A stretch of 17,565 bases of DNA from RGIG2094 sp045660065 (lineage in GTDB: Bacteria > Bacillota > Clostridia > RGIG6154), in NCBI GenBank assembly GCA_045660065.1, contig JAZRDC010000011.1, forward strand, positions 1-17,565, written 5' to 3'. The notes under the pieces are model-generated. The model saw only the letters and a program-made list of their open reading frames with translations, was not told where the DNA came from and made no database searches. Of this stretch, positions 6,191 through 14,709 are shown in pieces (positions within the stretch are counted from its first letter, which is position 1; each line of letters begins with the position of its first letter). The position numbers and the translations under genes were made by a program.

Positions 6191-8920
6191 ATGGGACTTT
6201 TTGATAAGATTTTCGGCACATATTCCGAAAGAGAGCTAAAAAGAGTAAAGCCGATTGCCGATAAGGTATTGGCTTTGGATAGCGATATGAAAAAGCTCTC
6301 CGACTTGGAATTGAAAGCAAAAACAAACGAATTTAAAGAAAGATTAAAGTCGGGTGAAACACTTGACGACATTCTTCCCGAAGCCTTTGCAGTAATGCGA
6401 GAGGCGAGCTTTCGTGTGCTCGGAATGAAGCACTTTTATGTGCAGGTTATAGGCGGTATCATTCTTCATCAGGGAAGAATTGCCGAAATGAAAACAGGTG
6501 AAGGTAAAACTCTTGTGTCGACTTTACCTGCATACCTTAACGCCTTAACGGGCGACGGCGTTCATATTGTAACGGTCAATGACTACTTAGCAAAGCGAGA
6601 CTCCGAGTGGATGGGCAAGGTTTATAGATTTTTGGGTCTTTCGGTAGGTCTTATTATTCACGACCTTTCTCAAACCCAAAGAAAAGAAGCATATAATGCA
6701 GATATTACCTACGGCACAAATAATGAGCTTGGCTTTGACTATCTTCGTGATAATATGGTTACCTACAAAGAGCAGATGGTAGGGCGTGGCTATAACTATG
6801 CCATTGTCGACGAAGTTGACTCGATTTTAATTGACGAAGCGAGAACTCCGCTTATTATTTCTGGTATGGGCGACAGGGCTAATAACCTTTATAAAGATGC
6901 CGACCAGTTCGTAAAAAGATTAAAGAAGTTGGTTGTAACCGAGCAGGACGACAAAGAGCTTGTTACAGACGAAGTTGATGCCGACTACATTGTAGACGAA
7001 AAGGCAAAGACTGCGACTTTGACTCCGCGCGGTATCTCTAAGGCTGAAACTGCATTCGGAATAGAAAATTTAGCAGACCCCGAAAATATGAAGCTACAGC
7101 ATCATATCAATCAGGCACTCCACGCAAACGGCGTTATGGTAAGGGACAGACAGTATGTTGTAAAAGACAATGAAGTTATGATTGTCGATGAATTTACAGG
7201 CAGAATTATGCCAGGAAGACGCTATTCGGACGGACTTCATCAGGCGATTGAAGCAAAAGAAGGCGTCAGAGTCGAAAATGAAAGCAGGACTTTAGCTACA
7301 ATCACATTCCAGAATTTCTTTAGACTCTATAAAAAACTCTCGGGTATGACAGGTACTGCACTTACAGAAGAAAAAGAATTTCAGACAATTTATAAAATTG
7401 ATGTTGTAGAAATTCCTACAAACAAGCCTTTGGAAAGAATTGATGAAGACGATATTATATACAAAAGCGAAAAAGGAAAATTGGATGCAGTTGTTGCACA
7501 GATTAAAGATTGCTATGAAAGAAAACAGCCTGTTTTGGTTGGTACAATCACCATTGAAAAATCAGAACAACTTTCTGCAATGCTTAAGAAAAACGGAATT
7601 CCGCACAATGTTTTAAATGCAAAACAACACGAAAAAGAAGCAGAAATCGTAGCCCAGGCAGGTAAAAAGGGCGCAGTTACAATCGCAACCAATATGGCGG
7701 GCCGTGGCACTGATATTATGCTTGGCGGTAACCCTGAATTTATGGCAAAAAAAGAAATGAGAAAACAGGGATTTTCTGAAGAAATGATTTTAGAAGCCAC
7801 AAGTTATGGAGACACCACCGACGAAGAAATTATTTCTGCAAGAAAAACTTTCAAAGAACTTCACGATAAATTTAAAGCGGAAGTTTTGCCTGAACACGAT
7901 GAAGTAAAGGCCCTTGGCGGACTTTATATTATCGGAACTGAAAGACATGAGTCAAGACGAATTGACAATCAGTTAAGAGGTCGTGCAGGTCGTCAGGGAG
8001 ACCCTGGTAATACCAAGTTTTACATTGCTATGGAAGACGATATTATGCGTCTTTTCGGCTCTGAAAGATATATTGGTATGATTGAAAAAATGGGTTTTGC
8101 AGACGATACTCCGCTGGAGGCAAAAATGCTTTCAGGTGCTATTGAAACTGCCCAGAAGCGTGTTGAGGGTATGAACTTTGACCGCAGAGAAAACGTTCTT
8201 AAATATGACGATGTTATGAATACCCAGAGAGAACTTATTTACAAAGAACGCAGACAGGTGCTTGACGGTACAGACATTACAGATACAATCAAAGGTATGG
8301 TATCGAGTTATGTTGAAGATTTAGTTGCCCGTCATACACAGGGCGGCGAGTTTGTTGATGACTGGGATTTGGATGGCTTAATCAAAGAAGCAGAGGGTGC
8401 ATTCCTTCCTGAAGGTGAAATTTCCTACACTTTTGAAGATAAGCAAAATCTTGAAAAGATTGACTTAATCGAACAGTTTACAGACAAGGCTTTTGAGCAT
8501 TATGCCAAAAAAGAAGAAGAATTCGGCTCAGATGCCATAAGAGAACTTGAAAGAATTATTATGCTTCGTGTGGTTGATACAAGATGGATGGACCACATTG
8601 ACGAAATGGATCAGTTAAAGCAAGGTATCTGGCTCAGATCATACGGTCAGAAAGATCCTGCAATGGAATATAAAGCAGTTGGTTCTGATATGTTTGATGA
8701 AATGATTGCAAACATAAAAGTAGATGTGGGAAGATTCGTTTTAACTGCAAAAATTAATACAAAACGCGCTGAAGTTGCAAAGGCAGTTTCTGAATCAAGG
8801 GAAGAAAATCCCGGAGAAAAGAAAAAGATTGTAACTCAGGCAAAATCAGAAAAGGTCGGAAGAAACGATCCGTGTCCGTGCGGTTCGGGACTTAAATACA
8901 AAAAATGCTGCGGTAAATAA
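6191..8920 (+). CDS. secA: Preprotein translocase ATPase SecA
   Basis: SecA is the motor that drives unfolded proteins through SecYEG at the membrane. The 909-residue protein carries the ATP-binding loop MKTGEGKT (100-107), the DEVD box (207-210, followed by SILIDEARTPLIISG), the preprotein cross-linking domain, the second nucleotide-binding domain (TNMAGRGTDI and RGRAGRQGDPG), the helical scaffold and wing, and a C-terminal zinc-binding SEC-C motif with C895, C897, C906 and C907. It is longer than B. subtilis SecA (about 840 residues) largely through a charged insert around SYGDTTDEEIISARKTFKELHDKFKAEVLPEHDEVKALGG, which I recall in other clostridial SecA proteins. GGAAAGGAAA at 6171-6180 serves as ribosome site. 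The gene leads a run with prfB, as in B. subtilis. Confidence 0.99.
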   Translation: MGLFDKIFGTYSERELKRVKPIADKVLALDSDMKKLSDLELKAKTNEFKERLKSGETLDDILPEAFAVMREASFRVLGMKHFYVQVIGGIILHQGRIAEMKTGEGKTLVSTLPAYLNALTGDGVHIVTVNDYLAKRDSEWMGKVYRFLGLSVGLIIHDLSQTQRKEAYNADITYGTNNELGFDYLRDNMVTYKEQMVGRGYNYAIVDEVDSILIDEARTPLIISGMGDRANNLYKDADQFVKRLKKLVVTEQDDKELVTDEVDADYIVDEKAKTATLTPRGISKAETAFGIENLADPENMKLQHHINQALHANGVMVRDRQYVVKDNEVMIVDEFTGRIMPGRRYSDGLHQAIEAKEGVRVENESRTLATITFQNFFRLYKKLSGMTGTALTEEKEFQTIYKIDVVEIPTNKPLERIDEDDIIYKSEKGKLDAVVAQIKDCYERKQPVLVGTITIEKSEQLSAMLKKNGIPHNVLNAKQHEKEAEIVAQAGKKGAVTIATNMAGRGTDIMLGGNPEFMAKKEMRKQGFSEEMILEATSYGDTTDEEIISARKTFKELHDKFKAEVLPEHDEVKALGGLYIIGTERHESRRIDNQLRGRAGRQGDPGNTKFYIAMEDDIMRLFGSERYIGMIEKMGFADDTPLEAKMLSGAIETAQKRVEGMNFDRRENVLKYDDVMNTQRELIYKERRQVLDGTDITDTIKGMVSSYVEDLVARHTQGGEFVDDWDLDGLIKEAEGAFLPEGEISYTFEDKQNLEKIDLIEQFTDKAFEHYAKKEEEFGSDAIRELERIIMLRVVDTRWMDHIDEMDQLKQGIWLRSYGQKDPAMEYKAVGSDMFDEMIANIKVDVGRFVLTAKINTKRAEVAKAVSESREENPGEKKKIVTQAKSEKVGRNDPCPCGSGLKYKKCCGK

Positions 8921-8954
8921 ATCGCAGAAAATAATTTATAAAGGTTGTGAATAA

Positions 8955-10068
8955 ATGCTTGAATTTGACGAAATTAAAGCTCGTCTTTCAGAAATGAAAG
9001 GCGGAGTAGAAGAACTGAGGGATTCACTTTGACATCGCCGGAACTTTAGTAAAAATTAAAGAACTGGAAGATGCGGCAACTGCAGAAGATTTCTGGAGTG
9101 ATATGGAAAACTCACAGAAAGTTTTGCAGAAAACAAAACAATTAAAATCAAAGGTTGAGGCTTATGAAAGCCTTTACAATGATTATATTGACGCAGGCGA
9201 TTTAGCAGAAATGGCTGACGAAGAGGAAGACATTTCTATGCTTGAAGAAATAATGATGAGCGTAAAAGATATCGAAAAGCGCCTTGAAGAAATGACTCTT
9301 GAAACACTTCTTTCAGGTGAATACGATAAAAATAATGCGATTTTAACAATCCATTCAGGTGCAGGCGGAACCGAGTCTCAGGACTGGGCGCAGATGCTTT
9401 ACAGAATGTATACAAGATGGGCAGAACGCAGAGGTTTTACAGTTACCACTATCGACTTTTTAGAAGGCGATGAAGCGGGAATTAAGAGTGTTACTTTCCA
9501 GGTAAGCGGACTTAACGCATACGGCTATGCAAAATGTGAAAAAGGTGTTCACCGTTTAGTAAGAATTTCACCATTCGATGCCGCAGGAAGACGCCACACA
9601 TCTTTTGCGAGTTTGGAAGTTATGCCTGAAATTGAAGAAGATACAACTGTTGTAATCAATCCTGATGATTTGAAGGTGGACACTTATCGTGCATCAGGTG
9701 CGGGCGGTCAGCACATCAACAAAACTGACTCTGCTATCAGAATTACACACATTCCGACAGGTGTTGTTGTATCTTGTCAGAATGAACGCTCACAGCATAA
9801 AAACCGTGAAATGGCTATGAAAATGCTCAAAGCAAAACTTGCGGAAATTATGGAAAGAGAACAGAAAGAAAAAATCGAAGATATCAAGGGTGAACAGAAA
9901 GATGTTGCCTGGGGAAGCCAGATAAGATCTTATGTTTTCCATCCATACAATCTGGTAAAAGACCACAGAACAAGTTTTGAAATGGGTAATATCGGTGCGG
10001 TTATGGACGGCGATATTGACGGATTTATAAACGAATACTTAAAACAAAAAGCAACAGATAAGATTTAA
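8955..10068 (+). CDS. prfB: Peptide chain release factor 2 (programmed +1 frameshift)
   Basis: RF2 recognises UGA and UAA in the ribosomal A site and triggers peptide release. The first 25 codons (MLEFDEIKARL...ELRDSL) run from ATG 8955 to an in-frame TGA at 9030-9032. A +1 shift at CTT-TGA-C continues with Asp (GAC, 9031-9033) and reads DIAGTLVKIKELEDAATAEDFW into the long frame, giving 370 residues. The SPF motif that reads UGA falls at residues 205-207 and GGQ at 250-252, the same numbers as in E. coli RF2, which supports both the start and the shift. The gene follows secA by 34 bases. Reading only the second frame, from ATG 9103, would miss 49 residues. Expression is autoregulated through the shift: scarce RF2 lets the ribosome pause on UGA and slip. 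Confidence 0.98.
9018..9033 (+). promoter_or_regulatory. Programmed +1 ribosomal frameshift site of prfB
   Basis: The sequence AGG GAT TCA CTT TGA C has the slippery CTT at 9027-9029 and the in-frame stop TGA at 9030-9032 followed by C, the weak-termination context of bacterial prfB. The Shine-Dalgarno-like stimulator is GAGGG at 9017-9021; its AGG is nine bases before CTT, the same place as in E. coli, though the purine run is shorter than the E. coli AGGGGG. Confidence 0.96.
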
Positions 10069-10076
10069 GTCTTATC
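10057..10076 (+). other. Inverted repeat spanning the prfB stop codon
   Basis: GATAAGA at 10057-10063 pairs perfectly with TCTTATC at 10070-10076 around a six-base loop that contains the prfB stop codon (10066-10068). The prfA ribosome site GGAAGGAG follows directly at 10077-10084. There is no T-run, so it is not a terminator; it could tune translation or mRNA processing between the two release-factor genes. Confidence 0.5.
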
Positions 10077-10091
10077 GGAAGGAGTTTATAC

Positions 10092-11162
10092 ATGCTTGAT
10101 AAATTACAGGCGATATATGAAAGGTTTTTAGAAATCGAAAAAAATATGACTGACCCTTCAATAATGTCAGATCAGGAAAAAATGACACAGCTTTACAAAG
10201 ATAATGCTGAACTTTCGCCTATTGTTGAAAAATATCTTGAATATAAAAAAGCAGAAACTGCACTTTCTGAAGCAAATGAAATTTTAGCAGAAGAAACAGA
10301 TGCAGAATTAATCGAAATGGCAGAAATGGAAGCAGAAGATGCTAAAGAAAAAATGCCTGCTATTTTAGAAGAACTCAAAATTATGTTGCTTCCTAAAAAC
10401 CCTGATGATGAGAAAAACGTTATCGTTGAAATCAGAGGTGGTGCAGGCGGCGACGAAGCGGCACTTTTCGGTGCTGACTTGATGAGAATGTATACAAGAT
10501 ATGCAGAAAGAAACCGCTGGAAGTTTGAAATGCTTTCATCAAACATCACCGACATCGGCGGTGTTAAAGAAGTTTCTTTCCTATTGCAGGGAAAAGGTGC
10601 ATACAGCCGACTTAAGTTTGAAAGCGGTGTGCACAGAGTTCAGAGAATTCCTGCAACCGAATCGGGCGGAAGAATTCACACATCAACTGTTACAGTTGCG
10701 GTGCTTCCTGAAGTTGAAGAAGTTGAAGTTGAAATCAATCAGAATGATTTAAGAATTGATGTTTTCAGAGCAGGCGGACCGGGTGGTCAGTGCGTTAACA
10801 CAACTGACTCTGCGGTAAGAATTACTCATATTCCTACAGGCCTTGTTGTTTCCTGTCAGGATGAAAAATCTCAGCACAAAAACAAAGATAAAGCAATGAA
10901 AATCCTTCGTTCAAGACTTTTTGACTTAATGCAGGAACAGCAGAACAGCGAAATTGCAAGTCAGAGAAAAAGTCAGGTAGGAACAGGGGACAGAAGTGAA
11001 AGAATAAGAACATACAATTTCCCACAGGGACGTGTTACCGACCACAGAATCGGTCTCACACTCCATCGCTTAGAAGCAATTTTAGACGGTGATATTGATG
11101 AGGTTATTGATGCTCTTGTTACCGCCGATCAGGCTGAAAGACTTAAACAGGCAAATGAATAG
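10092..11162 (+). CDS. prfA: Peptide chain release factor 1
   Basis: RF1 reads UAA and UAG. The 356-residue protein has the usual RF1 length, the codon-reading PAT tripeptide at residues 187-189 (VQRIPATESGGRIHTS) where RF2 has SPF, and the catalytic GGQ at 231-233 (GGPGGQCVNTTDSAVRITHIPTG). The C-terminal RSERIRTYNFPQGRVTDHRIGLTLHRLEAILDGDIDEVI is typical of RF1. It starts 23 bases after prfB with a strong GGAAGGAG site. Unlike many genomes, prmC, the methylase that modifies GGQ, does not follow; the next gene is a membrane protein. Confidence 0.98.
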   Translation: MLDKLQAIYERFLEIEKNMTDPSIMSDQEKMTQLYKDNAELSPIVEKYLEYKKAETALSEANEILAEETDAELIEMAEMEAEDAKEKMPAILEELKIMLLPKNPDDEKNVIVEIRGGAGGDEAALFGADLMRMYTRYAERNRWKFEMLSSNITDIGGVKEVSFLLQGKGAYSRLKFESGVHRVQRIPATESGGRIHTSTVTVAVLPEVEEVEVEINQNDLRIDVFRAGGPGGQCVNTTDSAVRITHIPTGLVVSCQDEKSQHKNKDKAMKILRSRLFDLMQEQQNSEIASQRKSQVGTGDRSERIRTYNFPQGRVTDHRIGLTLHRLEAILDGDIDEVIDALVTADQAERLKQANE

Positions 11163-11171
11163 GGGATAAAA

Positions 11172-12572
11172 ATGACAAAATTTTTCAAATCAAACAAATA
11201 TGCTTGTGTTACAGCGGGACTGGTATTGGTTGTTATGATATTAACACTTTTTTGCTTAAGATTAGGTGTTGCAGACAACGGATACTTAACCCCGAGACTG
11301 GTTTCAATGGGACTTTATGATGCAGAAGGTGCATCGGGTACAGGATATTATTCCACAGGCTTTGGTGCCTCTGATAAGAATTTCAGTTTTATGCCAAAGG
11401 ATTTGGTATATAGTTTTGTGAAAATGTTTTTTCCTGTTGATACCGTAATCCCGACTGCACTTCCTGCACTTATCTACATGATTTTTGCAGTCTGGGGAGT
11501 GTATATGATTGTAAAAGCACTTACATCTGAAATTAAGTGGAACAACATACTTCTTTGTGCTTTAACTGTACTTATTGTAGCAGATACCGGCTATGTTTCA
11601 TATTTCAATACACCTTTTGAATGTGGAGCGGCAATTGCATATTTTATTCCGATGATTGGTGCACTTTTAATGGCTATCCGATACGAAAAGATTAAAGATA
11701 TTATTGTTTTTGCAATTTTCGGCACGCTTTTTGCAGGTACAATGCCACAGACAGGTGCTATCGGTGTGATAATCGGATTGTTTGCGTTTTATCTTGTTTT
11801 TAAACAAAAGAAAATTGCAAATAAAATTATATTGGTAATTTGCGGATTGCTTGTTGTATCAGGCAGCGTATTTTCACTTGGCATTATGTCAGACGGAGAC
11901 AAGTATAACAGCGTATTTTATGGGGTTGCATCAAGTGATAATTCTGCTTGCTCTGCGGTGCTTTCAGACCTTAAAATCATCGGCAAAGATGAACTTTGCG
12001 GAAAAGCATATTTTGAGAATGAGGCACAGGAGTTTATAACTTCACCCGAATTTGACAGTGTTATGGGAAATGTAACACCGCTTAATGTTACAAAAATGTA
12101 TATGAAAAATCCTCAGCATATGAGAAATATGTTAAAATCTGCAGGAAACAATTCTATGTTTATTAAAACAGAGTATCTTGGCAATTACCCTGCATCTTCA
12201 GGAAAACCAAGTGCTATAAGTGGATTTTTCTCACTTTACAGTAATGTTAAAAAATCACTTATTCCGGGAAATATTATTGTTTTAATTGCAGTTTTTGCGA
12301 TTATAATCTTTTTCGCATTTGATTACAAGAAAAAATATGCCTTGCAGGACAGCAGTAAAAATGCGTGTGCTTTATGTGCTTTTTTAAGTGTTGCAGCCAT
12401 TATTTCTCTTGGAATACCAGTTATTTACTATGGTTTGGCGCAAATCAGTTTCAATCTTATTATCTATAATCTTATTTTTGATTTTCTTGTTGGAGCGTCA
12501 GTTGTGGGAGGAACAAAACTTTTAACAATCAGAAGAAATATTCTTCGTGAAAAATTCGGCGTTAATCAGTAA
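11172..12572 (+). CDS. Polytopic membrane protein, possibly a WsfD-like glycan hexose transferase
   Basis: The 466-residue protein has a first membrane helix at about residues 10-29, a short extracellular segment (VADNGYLTPRLVSMGL), about six further helices between residues 95 and 240, a soluble stretch of about 130 residues, then about three helices from residue 365 onward. The soluble part begins DKYNSVFYGVASSDNSACSAVLSDLKI, which reminds me of the segment after the helices in proteins annotated as glycan biosynthesis hexose transferase WsfD. That match is from memory and weak. It begins nine bases after prfA with AGGGGAT and ends eight bases before a terminator, so it is the last gene of the secA-prfB-prfA run. 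A polytopic membrane protein is certain; a role in cell-surface sugar transfer is a guess. Confidence 0.8.
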   Translation: MTKFFKSNKYACVTAGLVLVVMILTLFCLRLGVADNGYLTPRLVSMGLYDAEGASGTGYYSTGFGASDKNFSFMPKDLVYSFVKMFFPVDTVIPTALPALIYMIFAVWGVYMIVKALTSEIKWNNILLCALTVLIVADTGYVSYFNTPFECGAAIAYFIPMIGALLMAIRYEKIKDIIVFAIFGTLFAGTMPQTGAIGVIIGLFAFYLVFKQKKIANKIILVICGLLVVSGSVFSLGIMSDGDKYNSVFYGVASSDNSACSAVLSDLKIIGKDELCGKAYFENEAQEFITSPEFDSVMGNVTPLNVTKMYMKNPQHMRNMLKSAGNNSMFIKTEYLGNYPASSGKPSAISGFFSLYSNVKKSLIPGNIIVLIAVFAIIIFFAFDYKKKYALQDSSKNACALCAFLSVAAIISLGIPVIYYGLAQISFNLIIYNLIFDFLVGASVVGGTKLLTIRRNILREKFGVNQ

Positions 12573-12579
12573 GTCTGAA

Positions 12580-12610
12580 GAAAATTGCACAATTTGTGCA
12601 ATTTTCTTTT
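12580..12610 (+). terminator. Intrinsic terminator after the release-factor run
   Basis: GAAAATTGCAC (12580-12590) pairs perfectly with GTGCAATTTTC (12596-12606) around a five-base loop, followed by TTTT at 12607-12610 and more T-rich sequence. It lies eight bases past the stop of the membrane protein and closes the preceding transcription unit ahead of sigH. Confidence 0.88.
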
Positions 12611-12633
12611 AAATCTTTTAAAAGGAGGGGTGT

Positions 12634-13251
12634 ATGATGGCAAATGAATATAACCTGCTGGACGATGTGGTTCTTGTTGAAAAAGCCCAGGAAGGGGACA
12701 GGCGCGCAGCCGATACATTAATTGACAGATATAAAACCTTTGTGCGCGTTAAAACAAGAGCATACTTTCTTGTGGGAGCAGATCGTGATGACATTGTTCA
12801 GGAAGGTATGATTGGACTTTTTAAAGCCATAAGAGATTATTCACCCGATAAACAGGCATCATTTAAATATTTTGCTGATATCTGCATAACAAGGCAGATT
12901 ATCACGGCAGTCAAAACTGCCACAAGGCAAAAACATTCGCCACTAAATTCCTATATTTCCTTGAGTAAACCTGCATACGAAGACGAATCTGAAAGAACTC
13001 TTATTGAAATGCTGAGTTTAAGGACAAGTTTAAACCCCGAAGAAATAATGATTGACAAGGAAAATTTAAAATCCACCGAGCAAAAAATAAGAAAATCATT
13101 AAGTAAATTTGAACTTGAAGTAATGGAACATTACATAAACGGAAAATCTTACACAGAAATTGCAGAATTACTGGAAAAAGAACCAAAAAGTATTGATAAT
13201 GCAATTCAGCGAGTTAAGAAAAAAATCCAAAAAAATTTAACGGAGGAATAA
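12634..13251 (+). CDS. sigH: RNA polymerase sigma-H factor (sporulation, Spo0H)
   Basis: SigH drives early stationary-phase and pre-divisional sporulation genes. The 205-residue protein matches B. subtilis SigH closely as I recall it: region 2 reads DRYKTFVRVKTRAYFLVGADRDDIVQEGMIGLFKAIRDYSPDKQASFKYFADICITRQIITAVKTATRQKHSPLNSYISL, and region 4 (FELEVMEHYINGKSYTEIAELLEKEPKSIDNAIQRVKKKI) is the -35-binding helix-turn-helix. AAAGGAGG at 12621-12628 serves ATG 12634 or the second ATG at 12637. The gene is not in its common place next to an rlmB-type methylase and secE/nusG; here it follows a terminator and leads to an esterase gene and then spmAB. No clear promoter is visible in the 23 bases between the terminator and the start, so its promoter may lie within the upstream gene. 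Confidence 0.97.
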   Translation: MMANEYNLLDDVVLVEKAQEGDRRAADTLIDRYKTFVRVKTRAYFLVGADRDDIVQEGMIGLFKAIRDYSPDKQASFKYFADICITRQIITAVKTATRQKHSPLNSYISLSKPAYEDESERTLIEMLSLRTSLNPEEIMIDKENLKSTEQKIRKSLSKFELEVMEHYINGKSYTEIAELLEKEPKSIDNAIQRVKKKIQKNLTEE

Positions 13252-13253
13252 TT

Positions 13254-14069
13254 ATGGTACAGAAATTTGATTTGTGGGAAAATGTTCCCGGTATGTGCGA
13301 GGAGGTTCCTTATATCACATATTATGAACCTGAAAACAAAATATCAGACGGTGCCATTGTAATTTTCCCGGGCGGCGGATATTCTCACAGAGCAAATCAC
13401 GAGGGAAAAGACTATGCGGAATTTTTTAATGAAAACGGAATTTCTGCATTTGTGGTAGATTACAGAGTATCGCCTCACAGATTTCCACTTCCTCTTTTAG
13501 ATGCAAGACGCGCAGTGCGTTTTGTAAGATATAATGCAGAAAAATTCGGCATTGATAAAAATAAAATTGCGGTAATGGGGTCATCAGCAGGAGGACATCT
13601 TGCGGCAATGATTTCTACTTATTATAATGAAATAGAATTTGAAGGAACAGATGAAATCGACAATGAAGATTTTATTCCAAACAAGCAAATTCTTTGCTAT
13701 CCTGTTATAAATCTTTGCGGAAAAGAATATTCACACGCAGGTTCAGGAAAAAATCTTTTGTGGGAAGAACATGGTATGAAAGGCGCAAGTTTAAGCCCTG
13801 ATTTTATTGCAACTGACCGCACTCCCGATGCATTTATCTGGCACACATTTAGCGATAACGTTGTAGATGTAAGAAACAGTCTTGAGTACGCATCAAAAAT
13901 CAAAAGTGTGGGTTCAAGTGCAGAAGTTCATATTTTTCCTGAAGGAAATCACGGTCTTGGACTTTGCAAAAATCATATTCATTGTGAAGGTAAGGATCCC
14001 AAAATGTTAAATCATATTGCACAATGGATGCCACTTGTAATAAACTGGCTTAAATATGTAGGATTTTAA
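13254..14069 (+). CDS. Alpha/beta hydrolase, acetyl-esterase (BD-FAE/acetylxylan esterase) type
   Basis: The 271-residue serine hydrolase has no signal peptide, so it acts in the cytoplasm. It has the oxyanion-hole segment FPGGGYSHRANHEG (about 38-51), the nucleophile elbow GSSAGG (109-114, Ser111), a probable acid at Asp201 (HTFSDNVVDVRNS; Asp205 is the alternative) and His233 (GNHGLGL). This arrangement and HRFPLPLLDARRAVRFVR fit esterases that remove acetyl groups from sugars or xylo-oligosaccharides. The real substrate is unknown. The start is two bases after the sigH stop and its ribosome site GGAGGA lies within the end of sigH, so translation is probably coupled to that of sigH, an odd pairing. 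A hairpin follows. Confidence 0.9.
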   Translation: MVQKFDLWENVPGMCEEVPYITYYEPENKISDGAIVIFPGGGYSHRANHEGKDYAEFFNENGISAFVVDYRVSPHRFPLPLLDARRAVRFVRYNAEKFGIDKNKIAVMGSSAGGHLAAMISTYYNEIEFEGTDEIDNEDFIPNKQILCYPVINLCGKEYSHAGSGKNLLWEEHGMKGASLSPDFIATDRTPDAFIWHTFSDNVVDVRNSLEYASKIKSVGSSAEVHIFPEGNHGLGLCKNHIHCEGKDPKMLNHIAQWMPLVINWLKYVGF

Positions 14070-14085
14070 AAAATAATATTGGCAT

Positions 14086-14130
14086 AAAAACGCTTCTTGT
14101 TTTATAAGATAAAACGGGGGCGTTTTTTTT
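14086..14130 (+). terminator. Long hairpin with T8 run directly before spmA
   Basis: The inner stem GTTTTA (14099-14104) pairs with TAAAAC (14110-14115). A G-U-rich middle (14094-14097 with 14116-14119) leads to an outer stem AAAAACGC (14086-14093) with GCGTTTTT (14120-14127). T8 fills 14123-14130. It has the form of an intrinsic terminator for sigH and the esterase, but the spmA ATG begins at the very next base, so it may also gate spmA. Confidence 0.75.
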
Positions 14131-14709
14131 ATGATGAATTATATATGGGGCGGACTTGTTGGAATTTCAATTATTGTCAGTATATTTACAGGAAAACTGA
14201 CAGAAACATCTGCGGCGGCTATGGATAGTGCAAAGGAGTCGGTTGAAACTGTGCTATCTATGCTTGGAGTAATGTGCTTCTGGATGGGACTGATGGAAAT
14301 AGCAAACAGGAGTGGACTTATGGATAAGTTTGCAAAATTCCTATCACCTGTTATAAATTTTTTATTTAAAGATGTAAAATCCGAAAAAGCAAAAAAGGCA
14401 ATTTCTATGAATATGGCAGCAAACATTTTCGGCATAGGAAATGCCGCAACTCCTTTCGGATTGGCGGCAATGGAAGAACTCGCGAAGGAGAACAAGTTTA
14501 AAGGTACAGCAAGTAATGCTATGTGTATGATGGTTGTTATAAATACAGCATCTATTCAGTTAATTCCAACAACACTTCTTGCTTTCAGAAGCGCATATGC
14601 CTCAAAAAGTCCTTTTGAAATTATGCCTGCGGTATGGATAACATCAGTTTGCTCTGTGGTACTCGGGGTTATTTCTGCAAAAATTTTTGAAAAAAGGAGA
14701 AAATTCTGA
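14131..14709 (+). CDS. spmA: Spore maturation protein A
   Basis: SpmA and SpmB are membrane proteins needed for proper dehydration of the spore core, hence for heat resistance. The 192-residue protein is close in length to B. subtilis SpmA and begins MNYIWGGLVGISIIVSIFTGKL, the family start. It then has ESVETVLSMLGVMCFWMGLMEIANRSGLMDKFAKFLSPVINFLF and NIFGIGNAATPFGLAAMEEL, the conserved nucleoside-transporter gate-like segment. There are about five membrane helices. No ordinary Shine-Dalgarno sequence precedes it; the only candidate is GGGGG at 14116-14120, ten bases before ATG and inside a hairpin arm. Its stop overlaps the spmB start by one base. Confidence 0.96.
   Translation: MMNYIWGGLVGISIIVSIFTGKLTETSAAAMDSAKESVETVLSMLGVMCFWMGLMEIANRSGLMDKFAKFLSPVINFLFKDVKSEKAKKAISMNMAANIFGIGNAATPFGLAAMEELAKENKFKGTASNAMCMMVVINTASIQLIPTTLLAFRSAYASKSPFEIMPAVWITSVCSVVLGVISAKIFEKRRKF

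Noticed and set aside
6191..8920. Possible change in codon style within secA suggesting recombination or an assembly join.
   Set aside because: Leu and Asp codon use seems to drift gradually across the region rather than switch at a point, and the protein is intact throughout.
9103..10068. RF2 as a shorter protein starting at ATG 9103.
   Set aside because: No ribosome site precedes it, and upstream codons in the same frame match RF2 and join a proper start through the frameshift site.
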